This document shows, one piece after another, positions 44,590 through 55,254 of a stretch of DNA of 64,000 nt. Both the position numbers and the translations under genes were made by a program. The DNA lies in assembly GCA_012845835.1 (NCBI GenBank), contig JABAKD010000017.1, positions 2,417,001 through 2,481,000 on the forward strand, given 5' to 3'. Every line of letters begins with the position of its first letter. Position 1 is the stretch's first letter. Source of the stretch: Undaria pinnatifida (Eukaryota; Sar; Phaeophyceae; Laminariales; Alariaceae). The notes beneath the pieces are model-generated. The model was not told where the DNA came from and searched no databases. It worked only from the letters and a program-made list of their open reading frames with translations.

Positions 44590-44760
44590 GGATACAGTGG
44601 AAGTCCCCCAATAAGTAGGGCGGTCTGAGTATAATAAGGCGGTACGCCGATATAAGGCGGTCACAAATGCCGATATAAGGCGGTCAAAATCGCTTGACGT
44701 GACTGGGGAATTGCGCTCATAAACCGGAGTGAATACGACGACTTTCCTCGGTAAGGCGGT
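44590..44760 (-). repeat. Relatives of the 753-1262 repeat
   Basis: Several ATAAGGCGGTC motifs, the reverse complement of GACCGCCTTAT, with CCCCAATAAG. Confidence 0.6.
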
Positions 44761-45024
44761 CATGTTGCCCTGGCACACCGTCCGCATTACGGTGGGGACG
44801 GTGGGGGGCCCATATTGTTCTCGCATCGGCTAGTAGCGTGTGCGCGGTCAGCCCCCCACGATGCAGTTACATGGTATGTCCATTGTTGTCTCCAGAAGTG
44901 GCCACAACGGAAAGCAAGCCAAGTAATTCGACGCTGCCATCTGTATGCAAGAAAGCACCACGCAAGAAGCGCCGAAGCCCACCTCACAAGCGGTTCTGAT
45001 CAGTAGCCAGATGCAGCTCACCCT

Positions 45025-45170
45025 TCATGCCACTCGCCGAACACCTCGCGGCGCTTCGCGCTTGGTGAAAGCAATGTCTCCGTGGTCGGTGATTATCCGA
45101 CGTGCCCTGTTCCGTCATTGTACGTGCTGCGCCGGTCATAAGAGCATAGACTCAATCATGGAGTCGAGTC
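45025..45170 (+). repeat. Dispersed repeat with GGTCGGTGA core (copy 2)
   Basis: CACTCGCCGAACACCTCGCGG, CTTGGTGAAAGCAATG and GGTCGGTGATTATCCGACG match the minus strand at 15690-15855. Confidence 0.62.
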
Positions 45171-45914
45171 TCGGGAACTGCCGCACTACGAAATATAACT
45201 TGAAAATTGGAAGGGTAGGCATTGACACATCAGTTCATGTACAGAAACAAACGGCATAGGAAAAAATGGTTTTCTGTGATATTTTTAATTCGAGTCGAGC
45301 TCGACGAGCTATCGTCGCAAACTCGAAAACACATTTTTTTTAACCATTAATATACTATATTCCGTGAAAATGTCTTCGTTCTCGATTGAAGTTACTATGG
45401 GTGGGCGTAGAGGTCACTGAGGACACAAAAAGAAGGTCGGCACCATCAGTTGTGTTGCCCAATTCATCGATCGTCACGAGATATGGCAAAAACGACATCC
45501 CATATTTACCACATATGTGCTACACGTGCCGTAACAGTAATGATCAATTTAAGTGTGACGTGAAAAACGGTGTCTACCGCGATAAACAGCCCATTTTTGC
45601 GATTTTCGATGTGCAAATTCAACACCGTATTCGTGACGAATGTTCGACAATTATGTCTTGCCTGGGTTTACTAATGTTTTATCATTCTTTCAGATTATTT
45701 TCAGTCGCCTTTCTATTTTTTGAGTTGCGTTTTCGGCTATTTTTCTCTCGAAAAAAAAAAAGAAAGAAAAAAAAAGGAAAGCTCGGCAAGACACGTCTCG
45801 GTTGGTGCATGAACAACGCCGTGTCAAAACCTGCGTCAAATTGGGCGGTGTATGGCCGATATCCTGTTTTGACACGGTCTTGCCTGACCCAGCTAGAAGG
45901 GGCGCGAGGGTCTA

Positions 45915-46060
45915 TGGTTACAACAAGGCTTTTTTTCTGGGTAAGCAAATTGGTTCATCTCTTGCAAGTGGTCAAGCCGACTAAACACCCAACTGAATTG
46001 CTTAACATATGGCGTCGTCGGCAGGACCCGAACCTGCTGCGTGAAATCACAGTGGATTGA
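45915..46060 (+). mobile_element. Diverged TRIM 5' LTR and primer-binding site
   Basis: Aligns with the TRIM LTR: TGGTTACAACAAGGC, GGGTAAGCAAATTGG, CTTGCAAGTGGTCAA and GCTTAACA. It is followed after two bases by TGGCGTCGTCGGCAGGACCC, the same primer site. No 3' LTR found. Confidence 0.7.
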
Positions 46061-46094
46061 CCCCACTAAATCCTTAACGACGGTTATGGTCTTG

Positions 46095-46500
46095 AGACTA
46101 CGATAGAGGTTTTAAGGTGTACCGTTTTTTGGCAGACTACGCCCGATGCGTTCCACGATAGAGGTATTAAGGTGTACCGTTTTTGGCAGACTACGCCCGA
46201 TGCGTGCCATGATAGAGGTATTAAGGTGTACCGATTTTGGCAAACTACGCCCGATGCGTTCCACAATAGAGGTACTAAGGTGTACCGATTTTTGGTAGAC
46301 TGCGCCTAATGCGTTCCACGATAGAGGTATTAAGATGTACCGATTTTTGGCAGACTACGCCCGATGCGTACCACGATAGAGGTACTAAGGTGTACCGATT
46401 TTTTGCAAACTACGCCCGATGCGTTCCACGATAGAGGTATTAAGGTGTACCGATTTTTTGCAGACTACGCACGATGCGTTCCACGGTAGAGGTATTTAAG
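46095..46500 (+). repeat. 54-bp satellite built on a MITE-1 end
   Basis: Eight units start near 46100, 46156, 46211, 46265, 46319, 46374, 46429 and 46483. Each reads CACGATAGAGGTATTAAGG, TGTACCG, TTTTTGGCAGACTACG and CCCGATGCGTTC. The first part is the MITE-1 terminal sequence (ACGATAGAGGTATACCGTTT in the 43.2-kb copy). Confidence 0.88.
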
Positions 46501-46765
46501 GTATACCTATTTTTGGCTACTTTTTTTTTTCTGAACGCCGGGGCTCCTTAACCCTAATTTCTTCTGAAAATGTCATTCTTGTTTTGCAATATGCTTTTTT
46601 TTTAGTGGTATGTTCGTCGGGTTGCACTTTCGTTTTGCTCAAAATCGTTTTTTTGGGGGGTGGGGAATAGAGAGTGCATCTCAAGCGAGCTTGCAAGTAG
46701 AAGCAGGCTCCTCAGACACAAAAAAAAACGGTGCATCTCCATCGTAGCATGTTTCGGCCGGGGCG
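46483..46765 (+). mobile_element. MITE-1-related copy joined to the satellite
   Basis: Begins in the last satellite unit (CACGGTAGAGGTATTTAAGG), then has CTGAACGCCGGGGCTCCTTAACC and ends GCATCTCCATCGTAGCATG. The middle differs from MITE-1 and resembles the copy at 57131-57365. Confidence 0.7.
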
Positions 46766-47129
46766 TTATATGAGTTTTCAACCCCCCCCTCCCCATGCTC
46801 TCGCTGGGGTGTATGTATGTAGCGATAAATTTTGTGTTCGTCTGTTTTTTTAGGGATATATTTTCGCTCGCTCGCCCCCATCGATAGATATGGGGCGGGA
46901 TCTTCGGTGTTATGCGTATGGAGATAAACTTGTTATTAGTGGAGATGATACCATGCATCGTGAAAAAAAATGTACAGGACACATGAAGGATGACAAATGC
47001 AAGGCTTCGCCTGGCGTGGTTACGCCGACATGACAATGCCATGTCTATATGTTAAGATGCCGATGATGATTTCAGGTCCATCCACTCTCCACTTCGTCGG
47101 TGATTAAGGAACGACGTAAGATCCCCCTC

Positions 47130-47690
47130 CCCTCCCTCCCCGTACCCCCTATCCCTCCAACTCCCTACCCCCATTCTCCACCCCTACCCCCACCCGGACT
47201 CCTCACCCCCATGCTTCCCCTCCCCGCAACCCTGTCCCCCCCCCCCCCCCCCCTCCAACCCCCCCCCCCCCCTCCAACCCCCCCGGCTCCCCTCCACCCC
47301 CCCCCCTCCACCCCCCCCCTTCCACCCCCCCCCCTCCACCGTCCCCCCTCCACCCCCCCCCCACTCCACCCGCCCCCCCCTCCACCCCCCCCCCTTCCAC
47401 CCCCCCCCCTCCACCCCCCCTCCCCTCCACTCCCCTCCCCCTCCACCCCCCCCCTACTCCACCCGCCCCCCCCTACCCCCCCCCCTACCCCCCCCCCCCT
47501 CCACCCCCCCCCCTCCACCCCCCCCCCCTCCACCCCCCCCCCTCCACCCCCCCCCCCCTCCACCCCCCCCCCCTCCACCCCCCCCCCCTCCACCCCCCCC
47601 CCCTCCACCCCCCCCCCCTCCACCCCCCCCCCTCCACCCCCCCCCCCTCCACCCCCCCCCCTTCACCCCCCCCCCCCGTACCGTACTCCC
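47130..47690 (+). repeat. C-rich minisatellite CTCCACCCCCCCC
   Basis: Units of CTCCA plus 8-11 C, with about forty copies and variants such as CTACCC and TTCCACC. On the minus strand it gives Gly-rich frames and on the plus strand Pro-rich frames. Both are artefacts. Confidence 0.93.
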
Positions 47691-47718
47691 CTCCCCAACC
47701 CCACCCCCCGCCTTCCTC

Positions 47719-48080
47719 TTGACAATATGCGGTTGTTTCTGCTCGGTGAAGCCATGTGGACGTTTTGCTTGGAGCCTAAAGAACATGAGAGATTAGGAAT
47801 GACTTTGTTTGGAAGAAGGTACACACTTGTACGGACAGGCCCGCCCCCCCGGCCCCCTCTTGATGCAACAACAAAAAAAGCCAACATCTCGAAGAACCTT
47901 CCCATTCAACCCAGGGTGCGTTGTCACGCTGAAAACTACTGTATGATAAAACAGGTGCCGTTTAACGTATCTGACTCAACGTGTCCTCGCTGCATGGAAT
48001 TCCGTGGTATTCGATGCTCTGCTCTGTTCTGTACCGAAAAAACGTGTCCCCTTAACGCACGGTATGCGCCGAGGCTGTAG
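47719..48080 (+). other. Open frame after the C-rich repeat, unrecognised
   Basis: Residues MRLFLLGEAMWTFCLEPKEH and onward are open to a TAG at 48080, with several Cys at the end (CPRCMEFRGIRC). The last 100 bp match the minisatellite monomer at 51190-51240 (GTTCTGTACCGAAAA, CGTGTCC), so this is probably repeat-derived. Confidence 0.25.
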
Positions 48081-48151
48081 TGCCGGGGGGGGGGTACCGA
48101 CGCGTGGGGTGACTGACACTTTTGTTTTGTTTTTTTTTTAATCATGGAACT

Positions 48152-48190
48152 ATGACTCTAACCCTAACCCCAACCTTAGCCCTTAACCCA
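48152..48190 (+). repeat. Short telomere-like tract
   Basis: CTCTAACCCTAACCCCAACC, then TTAGCCC. Confidence 0.55.
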
Positions 48191-48402
48191 TATACGAAAA
48201 AATATCGGTCGACGTGCCCCCTACAGACGCGACAACGACGTCACTGGGGCGGGGGTGAAATGGTTGCAAAAAAACCCCAACAATGTGGATCACCGGACGG
48301 CGTGCTACACGATAGGAGGTGGCACCTTTTGGGCTAAATATTTTTTTGTGAACGAATTTTGTCTAAATGTGTTGTGTGAACGATGGGCTCGTTAGCGACA
48401 CG

Positions 48403-49369
48403 TGCTACGATAGCGAGGTACGAGGCAGTTTTTGGCTTTCTTTTTTTTGGGGGGGGGGGATGACGGAGCTCCTTAACCCCCCAAAATCATCCGAAATTTT
48501 CCTCTTTTTTTTTTTCATGATTGACTGATTCTACGATAGCCCCCCCCCCGAAAAAAAAATCAGCGATTTTCTTCAACGAACGTTTCGTGGCTGCTCGATA
48601 CGGGGAAGGATCCTATGTAATGGAGTGCCCTCCGTAGAAAAATAGTCTATAGATTCGACGTGAAACCATGTCATGGTTGAGGTGAAACCGCGTGACAATA
48701 GATGTCACATTCACGTCAAGGCCGTCATAGATGAGCGATAATGTAGGTGACGATGATGGGACAAGCAGGACGACCCACATCTCACTACCTGCTCTACCTG
48801 CTTTACCTGCTCTACCTGCTCTACCTGCTCTACCTGCTCTACCTTGCGCTACCGTGTGCCTAGGCCTGTTTTGCCTGTCTTTTAGAGTTCAATGTGGAGG
48901 AAATAATGTATACCAGGTGAGCTATTGAGTCTATCCAGCGAGCCATGAGGAGAGACCAAACAAGGGCACCGGAACCTATGAGGAGCACGCTTCCCAACAC
49001 CGACCAACCACGCATCTCCCTCTCGGAGTACCACTACATCCTATGAAAACTATATCTTCACATAGGTTCTTGTTCGCGAACGACTATCGACCGATGACGT
49101 CGGGCTGGCGAAGGGCACTGTATTGCAGGGGATGCGGCTGTGGGCTGGTTTTCAAAACGGGCGATTTCGTTGAAGAAAAGTCGGGGGGGGGCTGCCGTAG
49201 AATGACTCCATTCTCGTTGTGTACCTAGGCCACGAGGTTTTTTTATCCGCTGTGTAGCAGTTTTATTTTTTATCCCAAAAAGCAGTTTTTTTGGGAGACG
49301 TCTTTATAAGCTCCTAAATTGAGGAACGTCAGAAAAAAAAGCGGTGCACCTGTCATCGTAGCACGCGCC
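48403..49369 (+). mobile_element. MITE-1 interrupted by MITE-2, itself interrupted
   Basis: The MITE-1 left part (48403-48519) starts ACACGTGCTACGATAG and breaks after CATGATT. Its right part (49205-49369) resumes ATTCTCGTTGTGTACCTAGG and ends CATCGTAGCACGCGCC. Between them is MITE-2, from GACTGATTCTACGATAGCCC to GGGGGCTGCCGTAGAATGAC. MITE-2 is split by about 440 bp (48621-49060) that carries a CTACCTGCT repeat. ATT on both sides of MITE-2 looks like a 3-bp target duplication. Confidence 0.78.
48776..48848 (+). repeat. 9-bp repeat CTACCTGCT
   Basis: About seven units, inside the block that interrupts MITE-2. Confidence 0.85.
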
Positions 49370-49527
49370 TACGCCCCAAATCAGTGGAACGCATTTTTTC
49401 CTTTGCAGCTGTGTCGTGCTCGGTATAGCTAGCGCCCATGCGTTTCTTCATCGGTTTATTCGAAATCAGTTTTTTTTACTGGGCAATAGAGTTCCTCGCG
49501 CGAAGAATCTCAGAAAAAAAGACTGCT

Positions 49528-50322
49528 CACGACTGATTCTACGATAGCCTCCTGTTATAGAGTGTCAGTATAGCTGGCAATAGATTCGGTAGGATAGTCC
49601 GCAGAGTTAAAGCCTATTGGCCACAAGAAGGTTCTCTTAAACGGAATATTCTGAGTGAAGCGGATAACCCGTAGAATCTAGCTAGTTTGTACCACAAGAG
49701 CGTTCTCGGAAATGGAACGCTCCTCCTCTGGACAAGATAGATGGAAGTAAGCGCGTTAAGCGCTCATGGGAACATAGGACATCCAGGAGAACGTTCCTTG
49801 TACGTTCCATAGGTAAAGATCCGGAAGAGAGCACAGCAGCAAAGCTGGGGTGAAGCGAACTCTGTGAGCTTCACGCCACCCCCGTGCTCTCACTCCTCCT
49901 TCTCCTCCTCCTTCTCCTCCTCCTTCTCCTCCTCCTCCTCTTCCTGTCTCCTCGAGCTTGTCATAGCTCAACGCCAATAATGAGAAATCTATAAAGAAGA
50001 ACCGGTGCTGTCTCCAAGCGAAGCTGATACCCCTGCGTCCCTTCCCTCACACCTTCCGGTACCACGACACCTTCACACTCCCCCCCCCAAAAAAAAACTG
50101 CGATTTTCTTTAACGGACTTTTCATGGCTGCTCGACACGAGGAAATGATGCTATGAAAAACAAAATCATCACATACCATTTTCTTGTTTGCAAAGGACGG
50201 CCGAACGATGACGTCGGGGGGGGAAGGGGCACCGTTTTTCAGGAGATACGGCTGGGAGCTGGTTTCAAAACCGGCGATTTCGTTGAAGAATTGTTGGGGG
50301 GGCTACCGTAGAAAGACTCTCA
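49528..50322 (+). mobile_element. MITE-2 copy with a 0.5-kb insertion
   Basis: Left end CACGACTGATTCTACGATAGCC at about 49528-49552. Unrelated sequence follows (49553-50065, including a CTCCTT-rich tract at 49895-49945). The remainder, from about 50066, matches the full copy and ends GGGGGGGCTACCGTAGAAAGACTC. Confidence 0.7.
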
Positions 50323-50583
50323 CCCCTAATCTAGCACGCGTCTACCCCCATCTTTCACCACTGAGTTTGAGCCACTCGCACGAGTGACCACCCTGTACCC
50401 ACGCGGACAACACCGATTTAGGCGACGGTTTTGGCGAAGCGTAGCTTACCATTCCGTTGCGGATCGTGTCGCAAAATTAAGATCGCCAAGGAACGGGAAG
50501 GTCACTCGCGCGAGGGACCCCGAGCCGTTGCAAAGCGAGGTCCCAAAAGTGAACCTCCTACCGTGCCTTTTTCGGCGTTCTGT

Positions 50584-50841
50584 GTTGACTGATTCTTACC
50601 ACGATAGCCCCCCCACAACACCAGCGACTTTGCTTAACGAGCGTTTCATGGCTGCTCGACACAAGGAAGGATACCATTGAAAAAATAGTACCCCTTATAT
50701 CTTCTTGTTTGCAGAGACCTATCGATTGACGACGTCGGGGTGTCGAAGGACACCGTCTTTCAGGAGTTACGACCGGGAGCTGGTTTTGAAACCGGCGAGT
50801 TCGATAAAAAGAAACGTTGGCGGGGCTACCGTAGAACGACT
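50584..50841 (+). mobile_element. MITE-2, complete copy
   Basis: TGACTGATTCTTACCACGATAG to GGCGGGGCTACCGTAGAACG and ACTC: inverted ends of about 20 bp (GACTGATTCTACGATAGCCC against GAGTCGTTCTACGGTAGCCC). Inside: CATGGCTGCTCGACAC, GACGACGTCGGGG and GGAGCTGGTTTTGAAACCGGC. About 258 bp. Confidence 0.82.
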
Positions 50842-50869
50842 CTGTTGTACACCGTCAACGAGTTATCAG

Positions 50870-51184
50870 CGTATGATATGACGTATCAGATGATCCTCGA
50901 GCCTGGTATATGTAGGTCAGTGTCGCGAGTTCGAGTCTCCCCGAGTGCATACTCGTACGATAAGTTCGTGGGGACTCTTTCTTGCGCACAAGTTGACTTG
51001 CGGAAAGCGCGAGAGCGTGAGTTAGCAACACACTCAATGAAAAATCGACGAGCAGTAGGATTGCTGAACTCTTATGCGCGATAAAAATTGAAGGCAAGAA
51101 CCGGGGGGAAGAAGGGACGACACCTGTGACCACGGCTTGTCCAGAAGCTGGAAAGTAGAGGTGTGTGCAAGAAAAAAAAAAAAA
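50870..51184 (+). mobile_element. tRNA-derived SINE, copy 1
   Basis: The head has GTATCAGATGATCCTCGAGC and the B-box-like GCGAGTTCGAGTCTCCC. The body shares GGGGACTC, CAAGTTGACTTGCGGAAAGC, GCGATAAAAATTGAAGGCAAG and GTGACCACGGCTTGTCC with the second copy. It ends in a run of 13 A (51172-51184), fitting retroposition. The A-box region is truncated. Confidence 0.75.
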
Positions 51185-51189
51185 TGTGG

Positions 51190-52020
51190 CGTGTTCGATG
51201 CTCAGATTTGTACCGAAAACATGTCCTCAATTCAGGGTATGGTATGGTTATCGACACCTTGTTTTGTACCGGCAACGTGTTCTCAATGCATGTAAAACAT
51301 ATTTTCCGAAGCCCAGCTTAGTACCGACAACATTTCATCGGTTCATGATGTGGTGTGGTTGTCAACACTTTGTGTTGTACCGGTAACGCGTTCTCAATGT
51401 ATGTAACGCATGTTTTTCGATGCCCAGCTTTGTACCGACAACATTTAATCAATTTGTGTTGTGTCGGCAACGCGTTCTCAATGTATGTAACGCATGTTTT
51501 TCGATGCCCAGCTTTGTACCGACAACATTTAATCAATTTGTGTTGTGCCGGCAACGCGTTCTCAATGTATATAAGGCATGTTTTTCGATGCCCAGCTTTG
51601 TACCGACAACATTTAATCAATTCATGATGTGGTATGGTTATCGGCACTTTGTCTTGTAACGGCAACGCGTTCTCAATGTATGCAACGCATGTTTTTCGAT
51701 GCCCAGCTTTGTACCGAGAGCATGTCCTCAATTCATGATGTGGTATGGTTATCGATACTTTGTATTGTACCGGCGACGTGTTCTCAATGGGTGCAACATG
51801 TTTTTCGATGCCCAACTGTGTACCGACAACATGTCCAAAATTCATGGTACGGTATGGTTATCGATACTTTGTACTGTACCGGCGACGTGTTCTCAATGGG
51901 TGCAACATATGTTTTTCGATGCTCAGTTTTTGTGCCGGCGACGTGTTATCAATGTATGGTACGGTACGGCTTTTGCTACGCTCGGTTTTGCACCGACCGC
52001 GTGCCCTCAATGTGCGACGT
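51190..52020 (+). repeat. 84/111-bp minisatellite with half-units
   Basis: TTTTTCGATGCCCAGCTTTG recurs at about 51413, 51497, 51581, 51692 and 51802. Spacings are 84, 84, 111 and about 110. The longer unit holds two related halves, ...TTTGTACCGACAACATGTCC and ...TTGTACCGGCAACGCGTTC. Most spacings are multiples of three, so frames on both strands stay open for 150-226 residues. Confidence 0.85.
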
Positions 52021-52084
52021 CGCTCTGATGAAAATCTCCATGACCTACTACAGTAGAGGTACTCAGCAAACATGTAACGCAAAA

Positions 52085-52192
52085 AAAAGAACGAAATTTC
52101 GACGAATTTGGGCTAAGGAGCCCCGTCGTTCGGATTTGTTTTCAGCCAAAAAGGGGTATACCTTAATACTTCTACCGCAGCACGCGTCCAGA
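52085..52192 (-). mobile_element. MITE-1 fragment
   Basis: GACGAATTTGGGCTAAGGAGC through CCTTAATACTTCTACCGCAGC and ACGCGTCC. Confidence 0.7.
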
Positions 52193-52496
52193 AGAAGTTC
52201 TTGGGTGAGGTATAGAGCTCCTCAGGCCACCACCCCTCAGAGGGCAAATGGAGTGCACACCTGTATCGAAGCATGCGCCAAGTATTATGGTATTGCCCTG
52301 GGAGCCTAACCAAAGGCGTAATATCTAGGATACGGGAACGATGTAAAAGGGTTTCACGTGCTTTTGAAGGCATGCGCGCATAGGAAAAAGGGGATGGTGC
52401 ATTTGCTCCACGGATTTTTACGACGCGTTCCGCGCTTAGTTCTATCCGTGGCTTGTGGGACTAATACAACAGCTCATCAACATATATATTGCACAC

Positions 52497-52795
52497 TTTA
52501 ACTTTCCAGCTTCTGGACAAGCCGTGGTCACAAGTGTCGTCCCTTCTCCCCCCCGGTTCTTGCCTTCAATTTTTATCGCGCATAGGTTCAGCAATCTCAC
52601 TGCTCGTCGATTTTCGTCGAGTGTTGCTAGCTCACGCTCTCGATCTTTCCGCAAGTCAATTTGTGCACCAAGAAAAAGTCCCCACGAATTTATACGATTG
52701 TGCACTCGGGGGGGCTCGAACTCGCGAAACTGACCTATACCAGGCTCGAGGATAACCTGATACGCCACCGGGGCGACCGGGTGTTCTAATACAAG
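52497..52795 (-). mobile_element. tRNA-derived SINE, copy 2
   Basis: The minus strand starts near GAACACCCGGTCGCCCCGG and has an A-box-like TGGCGTATCAGG and a B-box-like GAGTTCGAGCCCC about 45 bp on. The body then matches 50870-51165 in reverse. No A tail. The cloverleaf does not close, so it is a SINE head, not a tRNA gene. Confidence 0.75.
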
Positions 52796-53054
52796 TGAGT
52801 GACCAACGTGAAACCTGCCTAGTAGAGAGACCTGCAAGAGAGCGGCTTGTGTCTGTAACAGCCCCCCTAGTCTTGAAATACAAAATTCTTGACCTACGCC
52901 ACGATGAAGGTGCACCAGTTCTTTTCTGAGGCTTTTTCCCTCTCTAGACTAGCTCTATACACTCACCGAAAACGTACTTTGAGTAATAAAAACAAAAGTG
53001 CAGCCCTACGACCAGAGCCATGGCCCAGGCATACAATAAAAACCATGTGAGAAC

Positions 53055-53195
53055 AAGAATGAAATCCCGACCATTTTTGGATTAAAATGAGTCCCCCCGT
53101 CATTCAGAAAACCAAAAGCCGAAAAACGGTACACCTTATTACCTCCATCGCCAAAAAATTGTATATCTTAATGCCTCTATCGTAGCGACCGCCTC
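53055..53195 (-). mobile_element. MITE-1 fragment leading into the 31-bp array
   Basis: CCCGACCATTTTTGGATTAA, GAGTCCCCCCGTCATTCAG and CGGTACACCTTATTACCTCC; its end flows into the tandem array. Confidence 0.65.
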
Positions 53196-53722
53196 TGATA
53201 GAGGTATGAAGGTACACCACCGCCTCTGATGGAGGTATGACGGTACACCACCGCCTCTGATAGACGTATTAAGGTACACCACCGCCTCTGATGGAGGTAT
53301 TAAGGTACACCACCGCCTCTGATAGAGGTATTAAGGTACACCACTGTTAAGGTACACCACCGCCTCTGATAGAGGTATTAAGGTACACCACCGCCTCTGA
53401 TAGAGATATTAAGGTACACCACTGTTAAGGTACACCACCGCCTCTGATAGAGGTATTGAGGTACACCACCGCCTCTGACAGACGTATTGAGGTACACCAC
53501 CGCCTCTGACAGACGTATTAAGGTACACCACCGCCTCTGACAGACGTATTAAGGTACACCACCGCCTCTGATAGAGGTATAAAGGTACACCACCACCTCT
53601 GATAGAGGCATTAAGGTACACCACCACCTCTGATAGAGGTATTAAGGTACACCACCGCCTCTGATAGAGGTATTAAGGTACACCACCGCCTCTGATAGAG
53701 GTATTAAGGTACACCACCACCA
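53190..53722 (+). repeat. 31-bp satellite with palindromic core
   Basis: About 17 units of ACCGCCTCTGATAGAGGTAT plus TAAGGTACACC, two of them shortened to TGTTAAGGTACACC. Each unit has the palindrome CCTCTGATAGAGG. The core TAGAGGTATTAAGGTACACC is the same MITE-1 end as in the 46.1-kb satellite. Confidence 0.9.
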
Positions 53723-54109
53723 CTGCTGTGCTTGTGTTGGAGATACACCATTGCCGCTGAGCCAGCAAAACAGCGTCGACTAAAGGCATTCAAATCCTTG
53801 GAAAAACCTGAAGGTCGAGGTTTAGCAGCCAGACGGGCTCCAAATTGTGTTTGTACTACAAGCGGGTACTGTTGAGGTACGACCTTGAAAGGCCGGTAAT
53901 GACCTGCTTCCGATAGATAATTACCATTTTCGTATGATAGGATGGCGTTTTCTGTTCGGGATGGTCAGAAGCTAAAAGCGAGGCGCGCGCCTTGTTCAGT
54001 TATCATCGATCTTGAAGGAATAATATCAAGCTGCTTCTCTTCCGCTCTGAGCTACGAAATTGAGTAGCACGAGGACATGCCCACTTGATCGACCTGTAGC
54101 GATACTCTA

Positions 54110-54755
54110 TGTCTCACCCCTAGCAACTTAACAAATGGCGTCGTCGGCAGAACTGTGAGTTGCTGCTGCGCCGTCAGGCTTGTTCAAAGAGGTGGGGAAT
54201 GGCAGCACAGAAACACGGGCTACGTCCTTATGAGGGAGCTTGACATACGCTTAACCGAGTCATCAAGAGTGGCTTTGGTTGTAGCAGCGGCAGCGGCAAT
54301 CGCGGAGGTACGAGCGCGGGCCAAATCTGAAGAAACATGTTTAGTGTGATCATCCGACACAATCGGTTTGCTCAGGCGCTCGGCGGGGGAAGGAAAATCC
54401 ACCAGGGAAGGAGTCACTTGCCTGTTGCCCGCTACCACAGTTACCTCGCCGTGGTCCGCCCTCGACAGAGCGCCAACCCCGGAGCTCCCGGGACCGGGGC
54501 GCCCATGTTGACCCCTCGGACTTGTCATCCGAGGCGAAGCGGACCCAGCGGGTGCTAGAGGACGCCCAGCAGACGACGCGCGGGCGTATGGGGCGCCAAC
54601 ATCTGAATGGGGTCGATATCGAGCGGGCACAGCACGCTGAGCGGGAGGCGTCCGTGGCGGCAGAGACGGAGCAACGAGCCCTTGCTCAAGCAGTTGCGTC
54701 AGCTGCGGCGGGAGCTACCGCGGCCCCCTCGCCTTCTCACCCCTAGCTACTTAAC
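54110..54755 (+). mobile_element. LTR-element fragment sharing the TRIM primer site
   Basis: CTCACCCCTAGCAACTTAACA, then AA and TGGCGTCGTCGGCAG (54129-54147), the same LTR-end plus primer-site arrangement as the TRIM. Ala/Glu-rich coding follows (ALVVAAAAAIAEVRARAKSE; EREASVAAETEQRALAQAV), possibly a gag remnant, to 54746. CTCACCCCTAGCTACTTAACA recurs at 54735-54755. A segment near 53770-53870 resembles 54985-55085, perhaps the LTR starts. Boundaries unresolved. Confidence 0.5.
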
Positions 54756-55254
54756 AAGACCCCGATTTAAGAGTGCCCCGTGACACGCCGAAACATGCGC
54801 TCTTAACTGCAAAGCGCCTTTATCTACAGTGGGGAATACATAGCTTTTAGTGCGGCGGAACGTGACGAGTTGGCCGCTCTTAACTCCTGAATGATCATTA
54901 CTCGGGTGCTCTTAGATCGGGTTCTCGTTGTACTGCAGTAGATATACAGTCTTGAAACGTGTAATAACCGCCGAGCTGTTAATAGCAACCAGAGTCGACT
55001 GAGGGATTTCAACCCTTGGGCGAGTGTGAGGCCCAGGTTTAACAGCCAAACGGACGAAAGATCACGCTTGCTTGTGCTAGATACACACGATAAGCACTAT
55101 TCTTCGTGAGGCATGTAGGACACACGTTACGGTGAAGGTGCATAATATTGTTTCTGATGGCCTCCCATAGCGCCGATGTGTGCCAGTTGTAAATGCCGGC
55201 ACTATAACGGCAACCGATACCGTACTCGCACGCTGCCGCCGTAGGCTGACTCCC

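Noticed and set aside
46084-46266. A repeat protein (NASGVVCQKRYTLIPLSW)
   Set aside because: Translation of the 54-bp satellite; no start context and neighbours are all repeat.
47100-48080. A 326-residue proline-rich protein
   Set aside because: Two thirds is the CTCCACCCCCCCC minisatellite. The end matches another repeat monomer, and the C runs vary in length, so the frame cannot be stable.
51318-51845. A 175-residue minus-strand protein of CRYKAGHRKTC repeats
   Set aside because: The opposite strand is equally open; both derive from the minisatellite period.
52690-52795. A tRNA gene at this position
   Set aside because: A and B boxes are recognisable but acceptor and D stems do not pair, and a second copy of the whole 300 bp exists. 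It is a SINE head.
53190-53722. A CRISPR-like look: about 31-bp direct repeats
   Set aside because: Units follow each other without unique spacers, there are no cas genes, and the DNA is eukaryotic. It is a satellite related to a MITE end.
54220-54630. A minus-strand 136-residue protein
   Set aside because: The plus-strand frame fits the LTR and primer-site context better; the minus frame is likely its shadow.
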